Positions 12,663 to 24,510 of a stretch of 64,000 bases of DNA are shown one piece after another. A program made the translations under genes and the position numbers. The notes beneath the pieces were generated by a model, which was not told where the DNA came from, did no database searches, and was given only the letters and a program-made list of their open reading frames with translations. Position 1 is the stretch's first letter, and every line of letters begins with the position of its first letter. This DNA is from Synanceia verrucosa (lineage: Eukaryota; Chordata; Actinopteri; Perciformes; Synanceiidae), in NCBI GenBank assembly GCA_029721515.1, contig CM056563.1, positions 12,932,454 through 12,996,453 on the forward strand. The letters run 5' to 3'.

Positions 12663-13621
12663 ATGTATTCAGGCAGCATATGCACATTTAAGTATTTTGA
12701 ATTTTTTAATGTTAATGTTATCCCCTCCAAATTGTGAATACATTTTCTTTCAAAAGGCTGTGTGGAAATGCATTTGATTTTACTGCAGCATACACATAAA
12801 TTGTTGTTTTTATTTGGATTCATAAGGTTGACAGGGAGGATAGCATGAATTAATTTGGCACCCTCAATATTGATGTCTAATTGTTATCCTGTCGATGCAT
12901 CAGGGCATTTACCCTGTGCTTTGTCTCCCTCCAGAGGGATGGAGCTGACCACGCTGTGTACGTGAACACAGCTCAGGAGTCTGACGGTTGTGACTCAGGA
13001 GCCAGACCTGATGAGGCCGTGTCCTGGGGCAAGATCAGAGCAGACGCCAAACCTGTGAAGGTACTTTCGAACATAACTGTCAAAGTTATGTTCCAGTTAG
13101 TGCTGATTTGTTATCCTGGCCCAACACAAATACTTAACGAACTGTTGCAGCCACCAAATATTATATATAGTAAATCTAATAATATAATTCTGTCATCACA
13201 ACAACAAAAGGTAAAAAATGCTCTTCTTGAAACTGTGCAACCTATGTTTTAATACATGGCTTCTTGTTTTTCGTTCTAGGTGTTTGGTGATGCTTCCATC
13301 ATTTTCCCCTTATTGGTGGCAGAGACCTTTGCATTGCATGTTAATAAACAAGAGAAAATATGAGATGTTGCCTCAGATTAATTAGAAAAACCAATAGGGC
13401 AGTTCTCGGCTTGTTTCTTGTTTTTGTAATTTCTGATGAAAATAAAATATGCAGCAACAGCTGAAGACATTACCAATCAACCAGATGGTTGATGTGTGTT
13501 ATTTTCTTGATTTATGAATTCTATCTTGCTGTTTTTCCATGATGCCATTGTTAGATGTCTTGACACACACATTGTGCATAGCACTGCACATAACATGAGA
13601 GGGAAACCTAAGCTACACTTT

Positions 13622-14561
13622 TTAAAGGTACAAAATGTAAGAAATTTATTTACATTAATCATAAAATGGCCCTGATTTGTCACCAGACATTAAGAAATCA
13701 TGTTCACTTCAAATACTTATATCACTGACAACAGCAGTCCAGCCAGGATATTCTCATTTAAAAAGTCAAGTTGCAGCCCTCAACTGATGTTGAGGTTGTC
13801 ATGTTGTGTTTTAGTCTGATGCACCACCCTCCACCTATCTCCCAATCACCAAGTCAGTAGTGTTTCCTCATCCGGTCTGCTCGAGTTACCACAGCTGCAG
13901 CTACGAAAGTGTTAGATAAATAATGTCTAACGTCACGAAATCTAAAAGACCTCGTTATGAATCCGAAATATGTTATGACCAAATGTGAAATAAAAGAAGG
14001 ATTTGTATAGGATATGCCTTTGAAAGATGGAGACGGCTGAAAGCGGCCGGGCAGCAGCACTCTCACCGCATACCCCTGTCCACCGCTCCGGAGCTCCGCT
14101 CACTTTACCCCGTCCCTCCACAGCTCCCCCCCGGCACATTTCACTCCTTCTAAGTGTCCATGGTGATGCCCAAGATGGATGCTTTTCATTCACTGTAACA
14201 CTTTGAAACTTTGCACTTCCAGGTGGACCCCTGGTGCTACCCGCCAACCTTGACCGGGAAGCAGCACTTCCAATCGGCCACTATCACCACGGACCCGTGG
14301 CCCCTGCCCTAGAGCTCCACTCACTTTACCCCAGCCCTCCACAGCTCTCCGCCACCCCATTTTACTCCTTCTAAGCACCCATGGTGATGCCCAAGGTGGC
14401 TGCTTTTCATTCACTGTAACAATTTCTGCTCCTGTTGGATCCTGCAGCTGAGCTGGCAACCTCTAGTCAGGGGAGAGGGAGAGGGGAGACACCGCTCTAC
14501 AGTAATTTGAAAGTGATTGCAGTACCAGTTTTGGCCGCAATCCTACTTACGGTTCCTTTAA
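13622..14561 (-). mobile_element. TTAA-flanked nonautonomous TIR element, copy 2 (inverted)
   Basis: About 940 bp, reverse complement of the element at 11710-12662, again bounded by TTAA (13622-13625 and 14558-14561). The termini are AGGTACAAAATG at the left and, reading inward from the right, AGGAACCGTAAG. The two copies align along their whole length, including the internal duplication. Open frames of 89 and about 100 codons stay open in both copies, but they overlap in different frames and show no known domain, so I do not call them genes. Confidence 0.75.
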
Positions 14562-16314
14562 CTGCCTGCCAGGTCACTGGCCAACTGTTCCAAGATATCT
14601 GAGTCATAAACTAACCACAGAATATTTTTGAAAATAAGCACCAATGTTTTTGAGCAGTTTTAACAGGAAAATGGCATCCAATTGCATCTGACTGATTAGC
14701 TGCACTACTATGCTTAGCTCATAGGTGGAAGCTCAAACTTGAAGTACTTGCATATTTTAATTCAGGTTTACACAAGGTGCATATTTTGTTTGATGTCAGG
14801 ACCGAGCTGTCTGGGAGTTTTTAAAATAAAAGAAACAGAAGTGTATTGCTGTCATTCTTCTTCATAACTGCAGTAGAAAGCAGATGCTGGATGTGTTGAA
14901 GCAACAAAATAGCAGCACACAATAAAAAGACAACATGTTATGCTTTGACTTTACTCTAATTTTGATTAACACATTGAGAGTCATAGTTTTACTAGATGAA
15001 ATACTGTCAACTTTTCAGCACCAGGTTGAGGTTGGAGTTGTACCACTCGTCAATGTCACAATGGGTCCAGAGAATGATTCAAATCAAGCAGGAGGTGGGC
15101 TTCATAATTTTAACAATTTCTTTCCTATTTTTGGCAGGTGTGTTAAATATGGTTCCCCAGTGTTTCCCCCCAATATGAACCAGCCCTTAAGCATTACCAC
15201 TAAGGAAGGGAGCTATAATTTTAACAGGAGGGGGTCATTTTCAGAAGCCTCTTTAAGTTGTCATTTTTTGTCTGTATTACAGGTTCATAGCCCTGTTTGT
15301 ACTCCTCCAAGGACGTTATGCACACTGCATCATCAAACTGGACTCAAAAGGGTAAGTGCTGTGCACCACAACATATAGATAATGAAAAAGTCAACTTGTT
15401 TACCTTTTGAAGGTGAAATTGTAACTTAATTTACAGTATATGAATGTCCTATATTCAATTCAACTCAAGAACAGAAATAGTACACACACAACTTTTAGCA
15501 CTTAAAATTAGTATCAGCGGTCTGTGCTGCTTTTCTATATTCTGTTTCCTGAAATGTCTTTTCCTCCTGTTCTGTGTCTCCACCTTCTCACCCATTCTCC
15601 ACCTGTCTGTCTTCACCTGTCAGCTGAGTGGAGAGGCTGGAGTCCTTGCAGGAGATGAGCTTATGGGTGTGGAAGTCTGGAGGCTCAGAAAATGAAAGCG
15701 CAAGACCAACAAACCCTGTGGCAAGACTGAAAAACAGGTGCTGACAACACAAGCATTTTGAAATTTACAACATAATGCTAAAATATGACAATGATGACAT
15801 CTGTGTCCCTTTTAATTGCTGTACATTCAAGGTAAACATGCTCACAATATATCAGAATCCAGTGCAGTAACTGGAATTATTAGCTACTTTGTCAAGCTAT
15901 TCATTTGAACACAGGCCTACTCCTAATAAATATGCTCTTTTTGTCTGCCTTAGGTGTATGTGATTTAGTGGCAAAAGTGTTGTACAATACGTGATGTCAT
16001 AAAATGACCTAAAGGAGTTATGATCAAATATATGTAAAATTACAACAAAGTGATGTAAAATTACAACATTAAATAAAGCATTTAGGTGACAAAATGCAAA
16101 AGTCATTATCTGTGCTGTTCACATTTCCTCTTTAATGTATCCTTAAAATGCATTGCTTCAAATAAGATACCTTAAGGAAAGGTAAATAAAGGAAAAAAGA
16201 AAGTAGCAGATAAATGTCCACACTAGAATGCTTATCTTGATTGAAAATCTGTGGTTGCACTCTGACTAGAGTTGTCCCAGTCTATTATGTGCTGGTCATC
16301 TCTACTAAGGATTG
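14562..16314. other. Intergenic DNA with unassigned exon-like segments
   Basis: No confident gene. Two exon-like segments on the + strand deserve mention. At 15283-15350 a strong acceptor (TGTATTACAG) precedes a frame reading GRYAHCIIKLDSK, followed by donor GG|GTAAGT. At 15624-15695 an acceptor (CACCTGTCAG) precedes LSGEAGVLAGDELMGVEVW, ending in a stop at 15693-15695. The ending looks like the last strand of a WD40 repeat, but the two pieces do not join in frame. They could be remnants of a WD-repeat gene or chance. Confidence 0.3.
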
Positions 16315-16755
16315 TCAGAGCAGCACACAAGTCTTCTTATCTTTGAAAGGATTGGATGAGGCAGCGATGCCGGTGAGCAGAGGGTCATTGCGTCTGTGAT
16401 CCTGACAGTACCGGACCAGGTCTGCTGCTGTCAGCGAGATCTGTTAGGATAAATGTGGACAGGGTGGCATCCCAAGACTTCTGACATTGCAATGTTGAAA
16501 TAAGAATGTAATAAAATGTTTGACAATAGTTGTTATCAGTATAAATGTGGAGCTTGTATATTCTGAATTATGCAAATCTTCAAAAACTGGTCTAGTGTGG
16601 AGCAGCTTGGGTTATAATGAAGCCAAAGCATGAATAGCAGGTTATTTCAGATTCTTACATACCTTGAATCTCTCCATGGCTGCCTCCACCTGAAGTTGAT
16701 CCACCAGTTTTTGTGCCTGAATAATGCTGTTGCTGCTGCACATTTTTCCTGACAT
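16315..16755 (-). CDS. gng14: G-protein gamma subunit, probably GNG14
   Basis: This encodes a small prenylated subunit that pairs with G-beta and anchors the heterotrimer to membranes. Two coding exons on the - strand, 16755-16663 and 16440-16315, with a 222-bp GT-AG intron, give 72 aa. Seen: an N-terminal helix containing IIQAQKLVDQLQVEA, the family helix AADLVRYCQDH, then NDPLLTGI and SSNPFKDKK, ending CVLL. The CaaX box ends in Leu, which in this family means geranylgeranylation of the cysteine. Length, exon split and the DPLL...NPF pattern fit the gamma family (usually 65-75 aa). The gene lies between DHPS copies B and C; in mammals GNG14 is a neighbour of DHPS (from memory), which is why I prefer that symbol. 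A second in-frame ATG lies four codons downstream (16743-16741). Another gamma paralogue is possible. Confidence 0.85.
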
Positions 16756-17473
16756 TGCCTTCAGTATAGCGACTCAGTGGAAACCCAGCAATCTGGTTTC
16801 AGGAGCAGCAGGATAAAGGTCTAGATCAGTGTTTTAGCCACATCCAAAGACTTCCTCTCTCACCTCTACTCCCCTTTTTATTCGTTGTTGGGGGCAGTTC
16901 AAAGGCTCTGTGATATAAAAGGTCATGGCGCAGTGTTGGAAATGTCATAAACATCACACATCACTTCACAGACACCACTGATGAATAGATTATTGGCAGC
17001 TATGGGCCAGGTATTTCTACCTTTAAGCAGTTTGCCTTTTACAAAAGGTGCAGTTGACTTGGCCAGAAAAAATATGAAATCTTTATACAGGACTATAAAA
17101 TGTTTCCATTTTTGGAAGCCTCCTAGAAATTTCTACATTAGATCCAGTAGCCTACAAGGTGCAAGTTTGCTCATGTTATATACAATAATGTAACTGAAAC
17201 CATCCGTCACAATGAGCCTTTTATATCAGAGGTATATGGGGTCATTTGCTCCACAGAAATAATCCTCAGTATGCCACTTTTCAAAAAGAAGCACATTGAC
17301 TTTTTGCAATAAAACAATTGTGTTATCCACACCTTAATGCAAATGGTCAAAATACTCCATCTCTGATTAATAATCAAAATTAGAATCAGCTTTATTTGCC
17401 AGCTATGTATACAAGGATTTTGTTTTACAGCACTTTTAGTGAAACATAAATTACAAAAAGGACAGATGGCAGT
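16756..17473. other. Upstream flank of gng14
   Basis: Likely 5'UTR and promoter of gng14 on the - strand. Nothing further is recognised. A TATAAAAGG at 16913-16921 is on the + strand, the wrong direction for gng14. A - strand TATAAAG lies at 17081-17087, but no matching first exon can be shown. Confidence 0.35.
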
Positions 17474-17710
<237 letters not shown>

Positions 17711-17787
17711 TGAATGAACTAACATCAGCTAAAGTAAATGTATATATAATTATAAGTATAATATAAATAAGGTAAAAACTTGGAAAA

Positions 17788-17872
17788 ACTGGAGCCTATC
17801 CCAGCTGTCTTAGGGCAGGAGGCAGGGTACACCCTGGACAAGTCGCCACCTCATCGCAGGGCACTACAATGA
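17788..17872 (-). mobile_element. Fragment of tRNA-headed SINE (3' part)
   Basis: GGAGCCTATCCCAGCTGTCT and the following 60 bases match the body of the SINEs at 23510, 49256 and 62852. The tRNA head and (GGAT)n tail are both missing. Confidence 0.75.
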
Positions 17873-18880
17873 CACATGAAATAAATATAGTTATACAGAT
17901 ATCTCATATACGGATGGGTATGACAGTGTGTATGTACAATATAAACAATAGTATACGGTACATCGTTTAAAGATGTTACTTTAGATTGTTCTTATGACAG
18001 GGATCGTTCCTGACACTGTGTGGCTGCCTGGTGTTGAGGGTTTAAATGCAATTTTGAACTGACCAAAATGAATTTATATAGAAATGGAAGACGGCTTCAT
18101 TTTGGTTTGATCCGTTCGACTTTTGGTTTAAATGCAGTTTGCACAGAAATCGATTTTGGTCTTGTTTGTCCCTTTGCACTGTCCGTAGTGGGCGAACCTC
18201 TTCATTCATGCTTGCTGCTCTAATGCGCAGGTCGCTAATGCTAATACTAACTTCAGTCTCTGTGTCAAGTGACAGCCGACTGCGACACAACCATTCTCAT
18301 CAACTAACGTCTCTTCAAGAATAGGTTTGTTTCTGTGTTTATCTTCAAATGTTAAATCACGACTAAAGGCAGCGGATAACGTTAGCTTACAGTTAGCTTG
18401 TATCCTAGCTAGCATCATACCACACTGCCTACACTGTTTTTTTTTGTTGATACAGAAACCAATGTTTCCACGTTCTCATGATTAATTATTGCGTGTAAAT
18501 GCAGTATAAAAACTACATTTTGGCGTGTCTGTTGTAAATCTATAAAGAACAACTAACTGAAAACGAAGGGGTGTGGTTGAATACCTGGTTTGACCAGCAA
18601 AATAAGTGTCAGACTGGTTAAATTAGATATTGATGGCCGTGTTACCACTGTGTTTATTATATAATGTAAAGTCCCCCCACTCATCCCCTGAATGCCTGTC
18701 CCATTCAGTTTTATGTATATTACATTTCATGCTTAATAACATGCAACTCGTGTGAAAAGAAAAAAGTTTTACATAAACAAGTTTACATAAGCATTGTATA
18801 ATTATAATGATAATGATATAAATAATAAAATGTCAACAAGTGTAGAATAAACAGTGCAGGATGTAAAAATGTCAAAATAA

Positions 18881-18917
<37 letters not shown>

Positions 18918-19263
18918 ACACGTTTCATGTACTTACGACATGAAACAGTGGTATGTAGAGTTTGTTTACAAGTAGCTGAATGTAAAAATCAATTAAAATT
19001 TTGACAGGGAGGTGATGCAGAGCTCAGATGAATAGGTCAGAATAGGTGTTTTGTGCTCAAAGTGTTTCATTCATGCAAGAACGTTGTTTGTTGCCACATT
19101 TGAGTTAACTGCATTTATTAATTTTGACACTCCTGTGAATGCTTCGGTCTCCTTTTATTAGCACCACTGGTCAAAGCTCCAGCTTCAGTTTTTCTGTACA
19201 TCAGTATGGCAGTTTACCGTAGCTCAACATGACATCCCCTTAACGCTCTTTTTGTTTTCACAG
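17873..19263. other. Upstream region of dhps copy C
   Basis: Copy C needs a noncoding first exon, because its ATG follows an acceptor (TTTTCACAG, AG at 19262-19263). The stretch near 18170-18325, with more CpG than its surroundings and ending in AATAG|GTTTGT, could be that exon; this is weak. A (CA)n run of about 31 bp is at 18885-18915. Confidence 0.35.
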
Positions 19264-19268
19264 TGAAG

Positions 19269-22200
19269 ATGGCAGATCACGCCCCTTCTGTTGCTTTGGA
19301 GGCCATCCTGAAGCCTAGTTGCGAGCTCCCAGAGGACATGCCAAAGATCAGAGGCTATGACTTCAACCAGGGCGTCGATCTGCAAGCAGTGCTTAAGTCC
19401 TACGTGACCACAGGCTTCCAGGCCAGCAGCCTGGGCCTCGCCATCCAGGAGATCAACCTCATGGTGAGAGGAATGGCTGTATCGAGATGGGTTTCTTCTA
19501 ATTTACCTCTTTAAGCCATGCAGATAGTTTTGGTTTTGAGATATTTGTCTCTTTGCTTTCTTCCTCTTTCTCCCTACCGCAAGACAGTGGAGGGAATTGT
19601 TGGTTGGACTCACAAAACTGAATTACAAAGACATGCTTGACAGTAGCAGGGGAAACAAAAGTATTTTGTTGGCTGGAAAAAATATAGTACTCACTGTAAT
19701 CAGTTTTCTTTCTTTTATTTTTTGACAGTCAGAATAAAATATTTAATGGTATACTATCATTTTCGTCCATGGATTATCCACATTTACGGGGATACATTTT
19801 ATTGTTTTCTTTTTTGTAATTTATCAGTGTTGTAAATGCAACAAACATAATTCTACTCACCTTGTATCGGGGTAGAGGAAAAATTGATATCATTAAACTT
19901 GACACAAAAAAAAACACAGCTTAATACCTCCAGAAGTTAGTGTGTTGTGACATCCTATGATCAGGCTGCTTCTGATAATTTGTTATGTTGACTGTTGTTG
20001 TCTAATGACCAACACCCACAGATAGAGAAGCGTCTTGAGCCCGTAGAGGAGGGTGAAAACAAAGAGTCTGATGAACCCCGCAGCATGTCGGGCTGCACCA
20101 TCTTCCTGGGTTACACCTCCAACCTCATCAGCTCTGGAGTCAGAGAGACCATCCGCTACCTGGCAGAGCACAAAATGGTACAAACGCATAAATTTGTCAT
20201 GAGGTCATTGTTACATCTAAAACAATCAACCAGCTGGACAGCAGACTGGTTTGTCAGGATGTGTCTTGTCACTCTGTTAGGTGGATGTGATCGTAACCAC
20301 AGCTGGAGGCGTAGAGGAGGATTTCATCAAGTGTCTGGCTCACACATACTTGGGAGATTTCAATCTGTCTGGCAAAGCGCTCCGCCTGAAGGGAATCAAC
20401 AGGTTGACAACTGCTGAATACTCCTCTCACATCACATCTTCTGATCAGAGTGCATGCCTTAAATGTAGCAGTTTACAAGTCAACATATCTTCATCATCTC
20501 TCCCTCCTCCTCCTCTTTTCTTGTTGGATGTAGGATAGGAAATCTGTTAGTGCCCAATGACAACTACTGTAAGTTTGAAGACTGGCTGATGCCCATCCTG
20601 GACCAGATGCTGCTGGAGCAGAACACAGAGGTGGGTCTCTCTTTATTGCACCCCAGCACAGCTGTGTGAAATAGCAGTAGTCTGATGGCATCACAGGAAA
20701 TACAGTTGTGCAGTCAGGATGTTCCAAACACTACAATTATAATATTGTGTACATCATGACATATTTTGCCTATTTTTGTGATTTCAGGGCATCCGTTGGA
20801 CTCCCTCCAAAATGATCCACAGGCTTGGCAAGGAGATCAATAATACAGACTCTGTTTACTACTGGGCATACAAGGTGAGCCCTTGTTTATGTTAATGTAT
20901 GCGTCATAAAGCAACCAAAAAGACCAGAAAAACAGAGAACAAAAAGTTACCTTGACTCGCTCCAGTTTATTGAAGACATTTCTCCCTCCAGAAATGAAGA
21001 AGCCTCCTCTTAATAATGGTTCTTTATTAATTATTCTTTGCTCTTTGGATTGACCGTGATCTGGATGAATGACGGTCTTCACAGGAATGTTATTATGGTG
21101 GGTTTATGTTGTTGTTATTATATGCCCTTTCAGAATGACATCCCAGTGTTCAGTCCTGCTCTGACAGATGGCTCTCTGGGCGACATGCTCTACTTCCACT
21201 CCTTTAAGAACCCTGGCCTGGTTTTGGACATAGTGGAAGGTAAAAACAACCTTCCTGCTGCTTTCAGTGTTCTGTTGGTCATGTCATGAGTGTGTGGACT
21301 TTATTTCAGATATTCGCAGGATGAACAGCCAGGCAGTGTTTGCCAAAAGGACAGGAATGATCATCCTGGGAGGAGGGCTGGTCAAACATCACATATGCAA
21401 TGCTAATCTGATGGTAACTAACTTCACATGATCTTTATTTCTATACACAACTTCAGAATAGCTTTTATATGCAATTATGCAAAAGAGTGGCAACCAGTAG
21501 GAGAATTAACATTGAATTTACTGAAATTACATTACATTAAATTTTGAGAAAGTGTTTCCATTTCATGCTCCTTCATACTTCTACTCCACGACAATTCAAA
21601 AGAAATATATCATAGTTTTTACTTCACAACATTGATTTAGCAGCTTTAATTAGAAGTTGCTTTCCATGTTAATATTTTACATCTAAATGTTGTCTTGTAT
21701 TTATGTAATATAATGAACTAATCAATTGTTGGTTTGTAAAGTTAAAATTAGGTCCCCCTCCAACTACAATAGTAATGCACATACATGAAATGTGATATTT
21801 TGTGATGAAAGTTATATTTTTTATGTAAGACTATTTTTAGCTATAGCTTTATTGGCACTTTTACTTAAGTAAGGCTGTGAATTCTTCCTCTACTACTGTT
21901 GGTCATGGACATTTTGTGTGAAATTGTGCATAGTTACGATAAAGTCAAGAAAAAGTTGTTGTCTTCTCCATATTTACCCACATCTGGATAATACTCTTTT
22001 ATCATAGATGGAGTCAGCTGTCACAGTGTCAGAGTGGGTTAAGGAAAAAGGAAACTTCCTAAAACTCTATTAACCACGACAAGTAAAGTACTTCCTCTTC
22101 TGACACGCTGTCTCTCCTCTCCTTCCAGAGGAACGGAGCTGACCATGCTGTGTTTGTGAACACCGGTCAGGAGTTTGATGGCTCCGACTCTGGGGCCAGA

Positions 22201-24257
22201 CCTGATGAGGCCGTGTCCTGGGGCAAGATCAGAGCAGACGCCAAACCAGTGAAGGTACTTCACCAGTAATATTAGCCGAGACCATAATGAGACAAATGTA
22301 AACTTAAAAGAGCTCTGGGAGTTGATGTCACACAATCCCGATATGCAACTGTCAAAACCAAAACGCCGCCATTTTGGCAGTAAAGCTCTCTGTTTAAACT
22401 ACTGCCAGGGATCTCGCCGCTTGCAGCTAAACGCCTATAAACGTTTCTCAGAGATATAATGGATAGCTGTTGTGCTCCGGGATGCCAGAGCAGCTGAGGA
22501 CAAGCAAAGGGAAGATCATTTTACTGGATTCTCAAAGACAGAGATGGAAAACTGCCATAAAACATGTAAGAATCGATCGTAAGAAAACAGAGAGGTGGGA
22601 AGCAGCAGCGACCACTTTACATCAGCTACAGAATCCAATGTTCCCTAAACTTATATCTTTCTTATATCTGATTTATTTTACATGCTTTTATTACGATTCT
22701 GAACGGTTGTACTCTCATCAAACGCGCGTTAGACCAAGATATTATGACATAGATTTTGCGGTGCTTCCCGTTGCTCACACAGCAACAAGCAAAAGCAGCG
22801 TAAAAGTGTTTGTCTGCAGGGTCGTTTCAGTCTTCCTTAAGATAAAACTCAATGCACGTTATGCGCTTGTGCTGTTTGCATGTCTGTTCTTGTGATTACA
22901 GCAAGGAACAGAGCATTGTGTGATTTCTAGCAATATGATTCACAAGAGAAGAGATTTTAAAACATCTCCAACTTCTAAACCTTGTCAAGATTCATGAAAA
23001 GTATACTGGGGACATGATAAGGGTCAGAGATATTAAGTCTTTAGTACTGTCTTGTGCATATTGTCATATCTTGTGATTTAAAACTCTGAAGGTGTAAATT
23101 GTCTGCCGCCGCCACTCATTTTCATGTGGATTTTACTGCCAATATGGCGCGGTAAACAAACAAAATCACGTGGGGTCTGGAGCTCCATAGTTTATTTATT
23201 TATTTATTTATTTTTTTCCATCAGATATCATTTTCTTAGAAGTTATCCTGAGATGTCCCCCTAATGCCTCAGTTAGTCATTCCATGTGTTTCCCAGATGC
23301 CCTTTGGCAGCTTATAATGCAGTTGAATGACTTTCAGATTGGATTTTCCATGCCATTTGGCTGATATCAAACATTAACACTGTAGATTTTTACATTGAAA
23401 CATCTCATATAATCTCATCAGACATGCAGTGACTCTGAAGCAGCATTATGCCAGTGAGACAGATTTCGAAACAAATGTCCAGAAATACAACATAAAGCTG
23501 ACAAAATATCATCCATCCATCCATCCATCCATCCATTTTCTACAGCTTATCCTCATAGTGTCGTGGGGGGGCTGGAGCCTATCCCAGCTGTCTTAGGGTG
23601 AAAGACAGCGTACACCCTGGACAAGTTTCCAGTTCATCACAGGACACATAGAGACAGACAACCACTCACACTCACATTCATACCTACGGTCAATTTAAAT
23701 CAGCCAATTAACCTAATCCCCATGCATGTTTTTGGATGGTGGGAGGAAGCCAGAGTACCTGGAGAGAACCCATGCAGACACGGGGAGAACATGCACGACA
23801 AAATATTAACCTTTATTTGTTACTTTTTATTTGAAAAAGCAGACATTTTGCATTTGAGTGCATGTACATGAGTACACACAGAAATGTTTTAGGAAATTGT
23901 TATGTTGCGCATGATAATTGTAAACATGCAACGAGGCTGAGCAGCAGTGTGCAGGACCTTTTGAAGTAGGATGTTTTAACACATTTTGGCCTCACGGTGG
24001 CAGTGTCTGCGCAGTGTTTGATCCAAAGCGGCCTCATTGTGACAGCAAAGCATCAGAACGTAAATATGAAAATCAGGGCCTGGAATGAGTTTAGTGGAGT
24101 AAGACTGTAACAAATGTAACATCCCAGAAAAGTGGTACACTGCTGCGTTCTTTGTTCCCAGGTTTATGCAGATGCCTCTTTAGTCTTCCCTCTGATTGTG
24201 GCCGAGACCTTCGCTCTTCACGGCAACAAGCTGACCTCCAACCAGAAAACAGATTAA
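19269..24257 (+). CDS. dhps: Deoxyhypusine synthase, orthodox copy C
   Basis: This enzyme carries out the first step of hypusine formation on eIF5A: NAD-dependent transfer of the aminobutyl part of spermidine to one lysine. Nine coding exons join in frame to 362 aa: 19269-19463, 20022-20177, 20281-20402, 20534-20630, 20788-20874, 21134-21239, 21310-21413, 22129-22254, 24162-24257. All have GT-AG introns. The product is close to the vertebrate enzyme along its length: RGYDFNQGVD, CTIFLGYTSNLISSGVRE, TTAGGVEED, NRIGNLLVPNDNYCKFEDW, GDM with Asp236, GGGLVKHHI with His281, and DEAVSWGKI with Trp320 and catalytic Lys322, then YADASLVFPL. One small oddity is NTGQ for the NTAQ of human, as in yeast from memory. 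I chose the ATG at 19269, 5 bases after the acceptor, as in the other copies. Its fit to the canonical sequence marks it as the housekeeping dhps; A and B are derived. Confidence 0.95.
20885..21095 (-). mobile_element. Diverged fish repeat in dhps intron 5
   Basis: On the - strand this reads ATTCATCCAGATCACGGTC, then GAGGCTTCTTCATTTCTGG, then AAACTGGAGCGAGTCAAGG. These are blocks of a dispersed fish repeat related to the hairpin-ended element at 48923. No TSD is seen. Confidence 0.45.
22310..23185 (+). mobile_element. THAP / P-element-like remnant with inverted ends, in dhps intron 8
   Basis: GAGCTC lies at both ends (22310-22315 and 23180-23185). Matching inverted blocks sit inside: GCCGCCATTTTGGCAGTAAA near 22365-22384, and on the opposite strand GCGCCATATTGGCAGTAAAA near 23131-23150. 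From 22459 a frame reads MDSCCAPGCQSS, then a stop, then GQAKGRSFYWILKDRD: the start of a THAP zinc finger (CxxxC followed by a fold like FYRIPKD), as in P-element-type transposases. Stops and frameshifts follow, so it is dead. No target duplication is visible. Confidence 0.45.
23500..23806 (-). mobile_element. 5'-truncated SINE with 10-bp TSD
   Basis: The SINE body is 23510-23796 on the - strand. It begins with its tail (CCATCC)n on the left and lacks the tRNA head on the right. Identical GACAAAATAT at 23500-23509 and 23797-23806 is the target-site duplication. It lies in intron 8 of dhps copy C. Confidence 0.85.
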
Positions 24258-24468
24258 ATGGTTGAATGCTCTGTTCGGAAGCAACCAGCGGCTTTCCTCT
24301 GGTTCTTCCGTTGTTGGACTAATCTAACCAAAGCCAGATCTACAACTGGCAACTTTAAGAGGCAGCATTAAATACAATGCTGTGTTCTCTTTAATGGGAG
24401 TCAATGGTAAAGGTTTCATTTGATGCTTTCAGTAACAAGATTTACTTGTTAAAACAAGCACAGCCCTC

Positions 24469-24510
<42 letters not shown>

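Larger units (their letters stand above)
9739..13363 (+). pseudogene. Deoxyhypusine synthase paralogue, copy B (degenerating)
   Basis: Nine exons match copy A one for one: 9739-9930, 10033-10188, 10308-10429, 10519-10615, 11211-11297, 11387-11492, 11572-11661, 12935-13060, 13280-13363. The first five remain open and keep RGYDF-type and TSNLISS motifs. Four defects are visible. The donor of exon 5 reads GAGAGA (11298 on) where A has GTGAGT. The donor of exon 6 reads GC at 11493-11494. Exon 7 lacks 14 bp present in A, between two GGGA copies, so the GGG-KHH active-site segment is out of frame. Finally, TAGG is TAEG (human Gly133 to Glu) in the NAD loop. Exon 8 still encodes SWGKI, and also has a Phe-to-Ser change (AQESDG). 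AATAAA is at 13441-13446. A normal full-length enzyme cannot be made; a truncated or noncoding transcript is possible. Confidence 0.88.

Noticed and set aside
16913..16921. TATAAAAGG as promoter of gng14
   Set aside because: It is on the + strand, while gng14 is transcribed from the - strand.
22470..22895. 141-codon open frame in dhps intron 8
   Set aside because: The THAP-like reading is in another frame and is broken; this frame has no recognisable domain.
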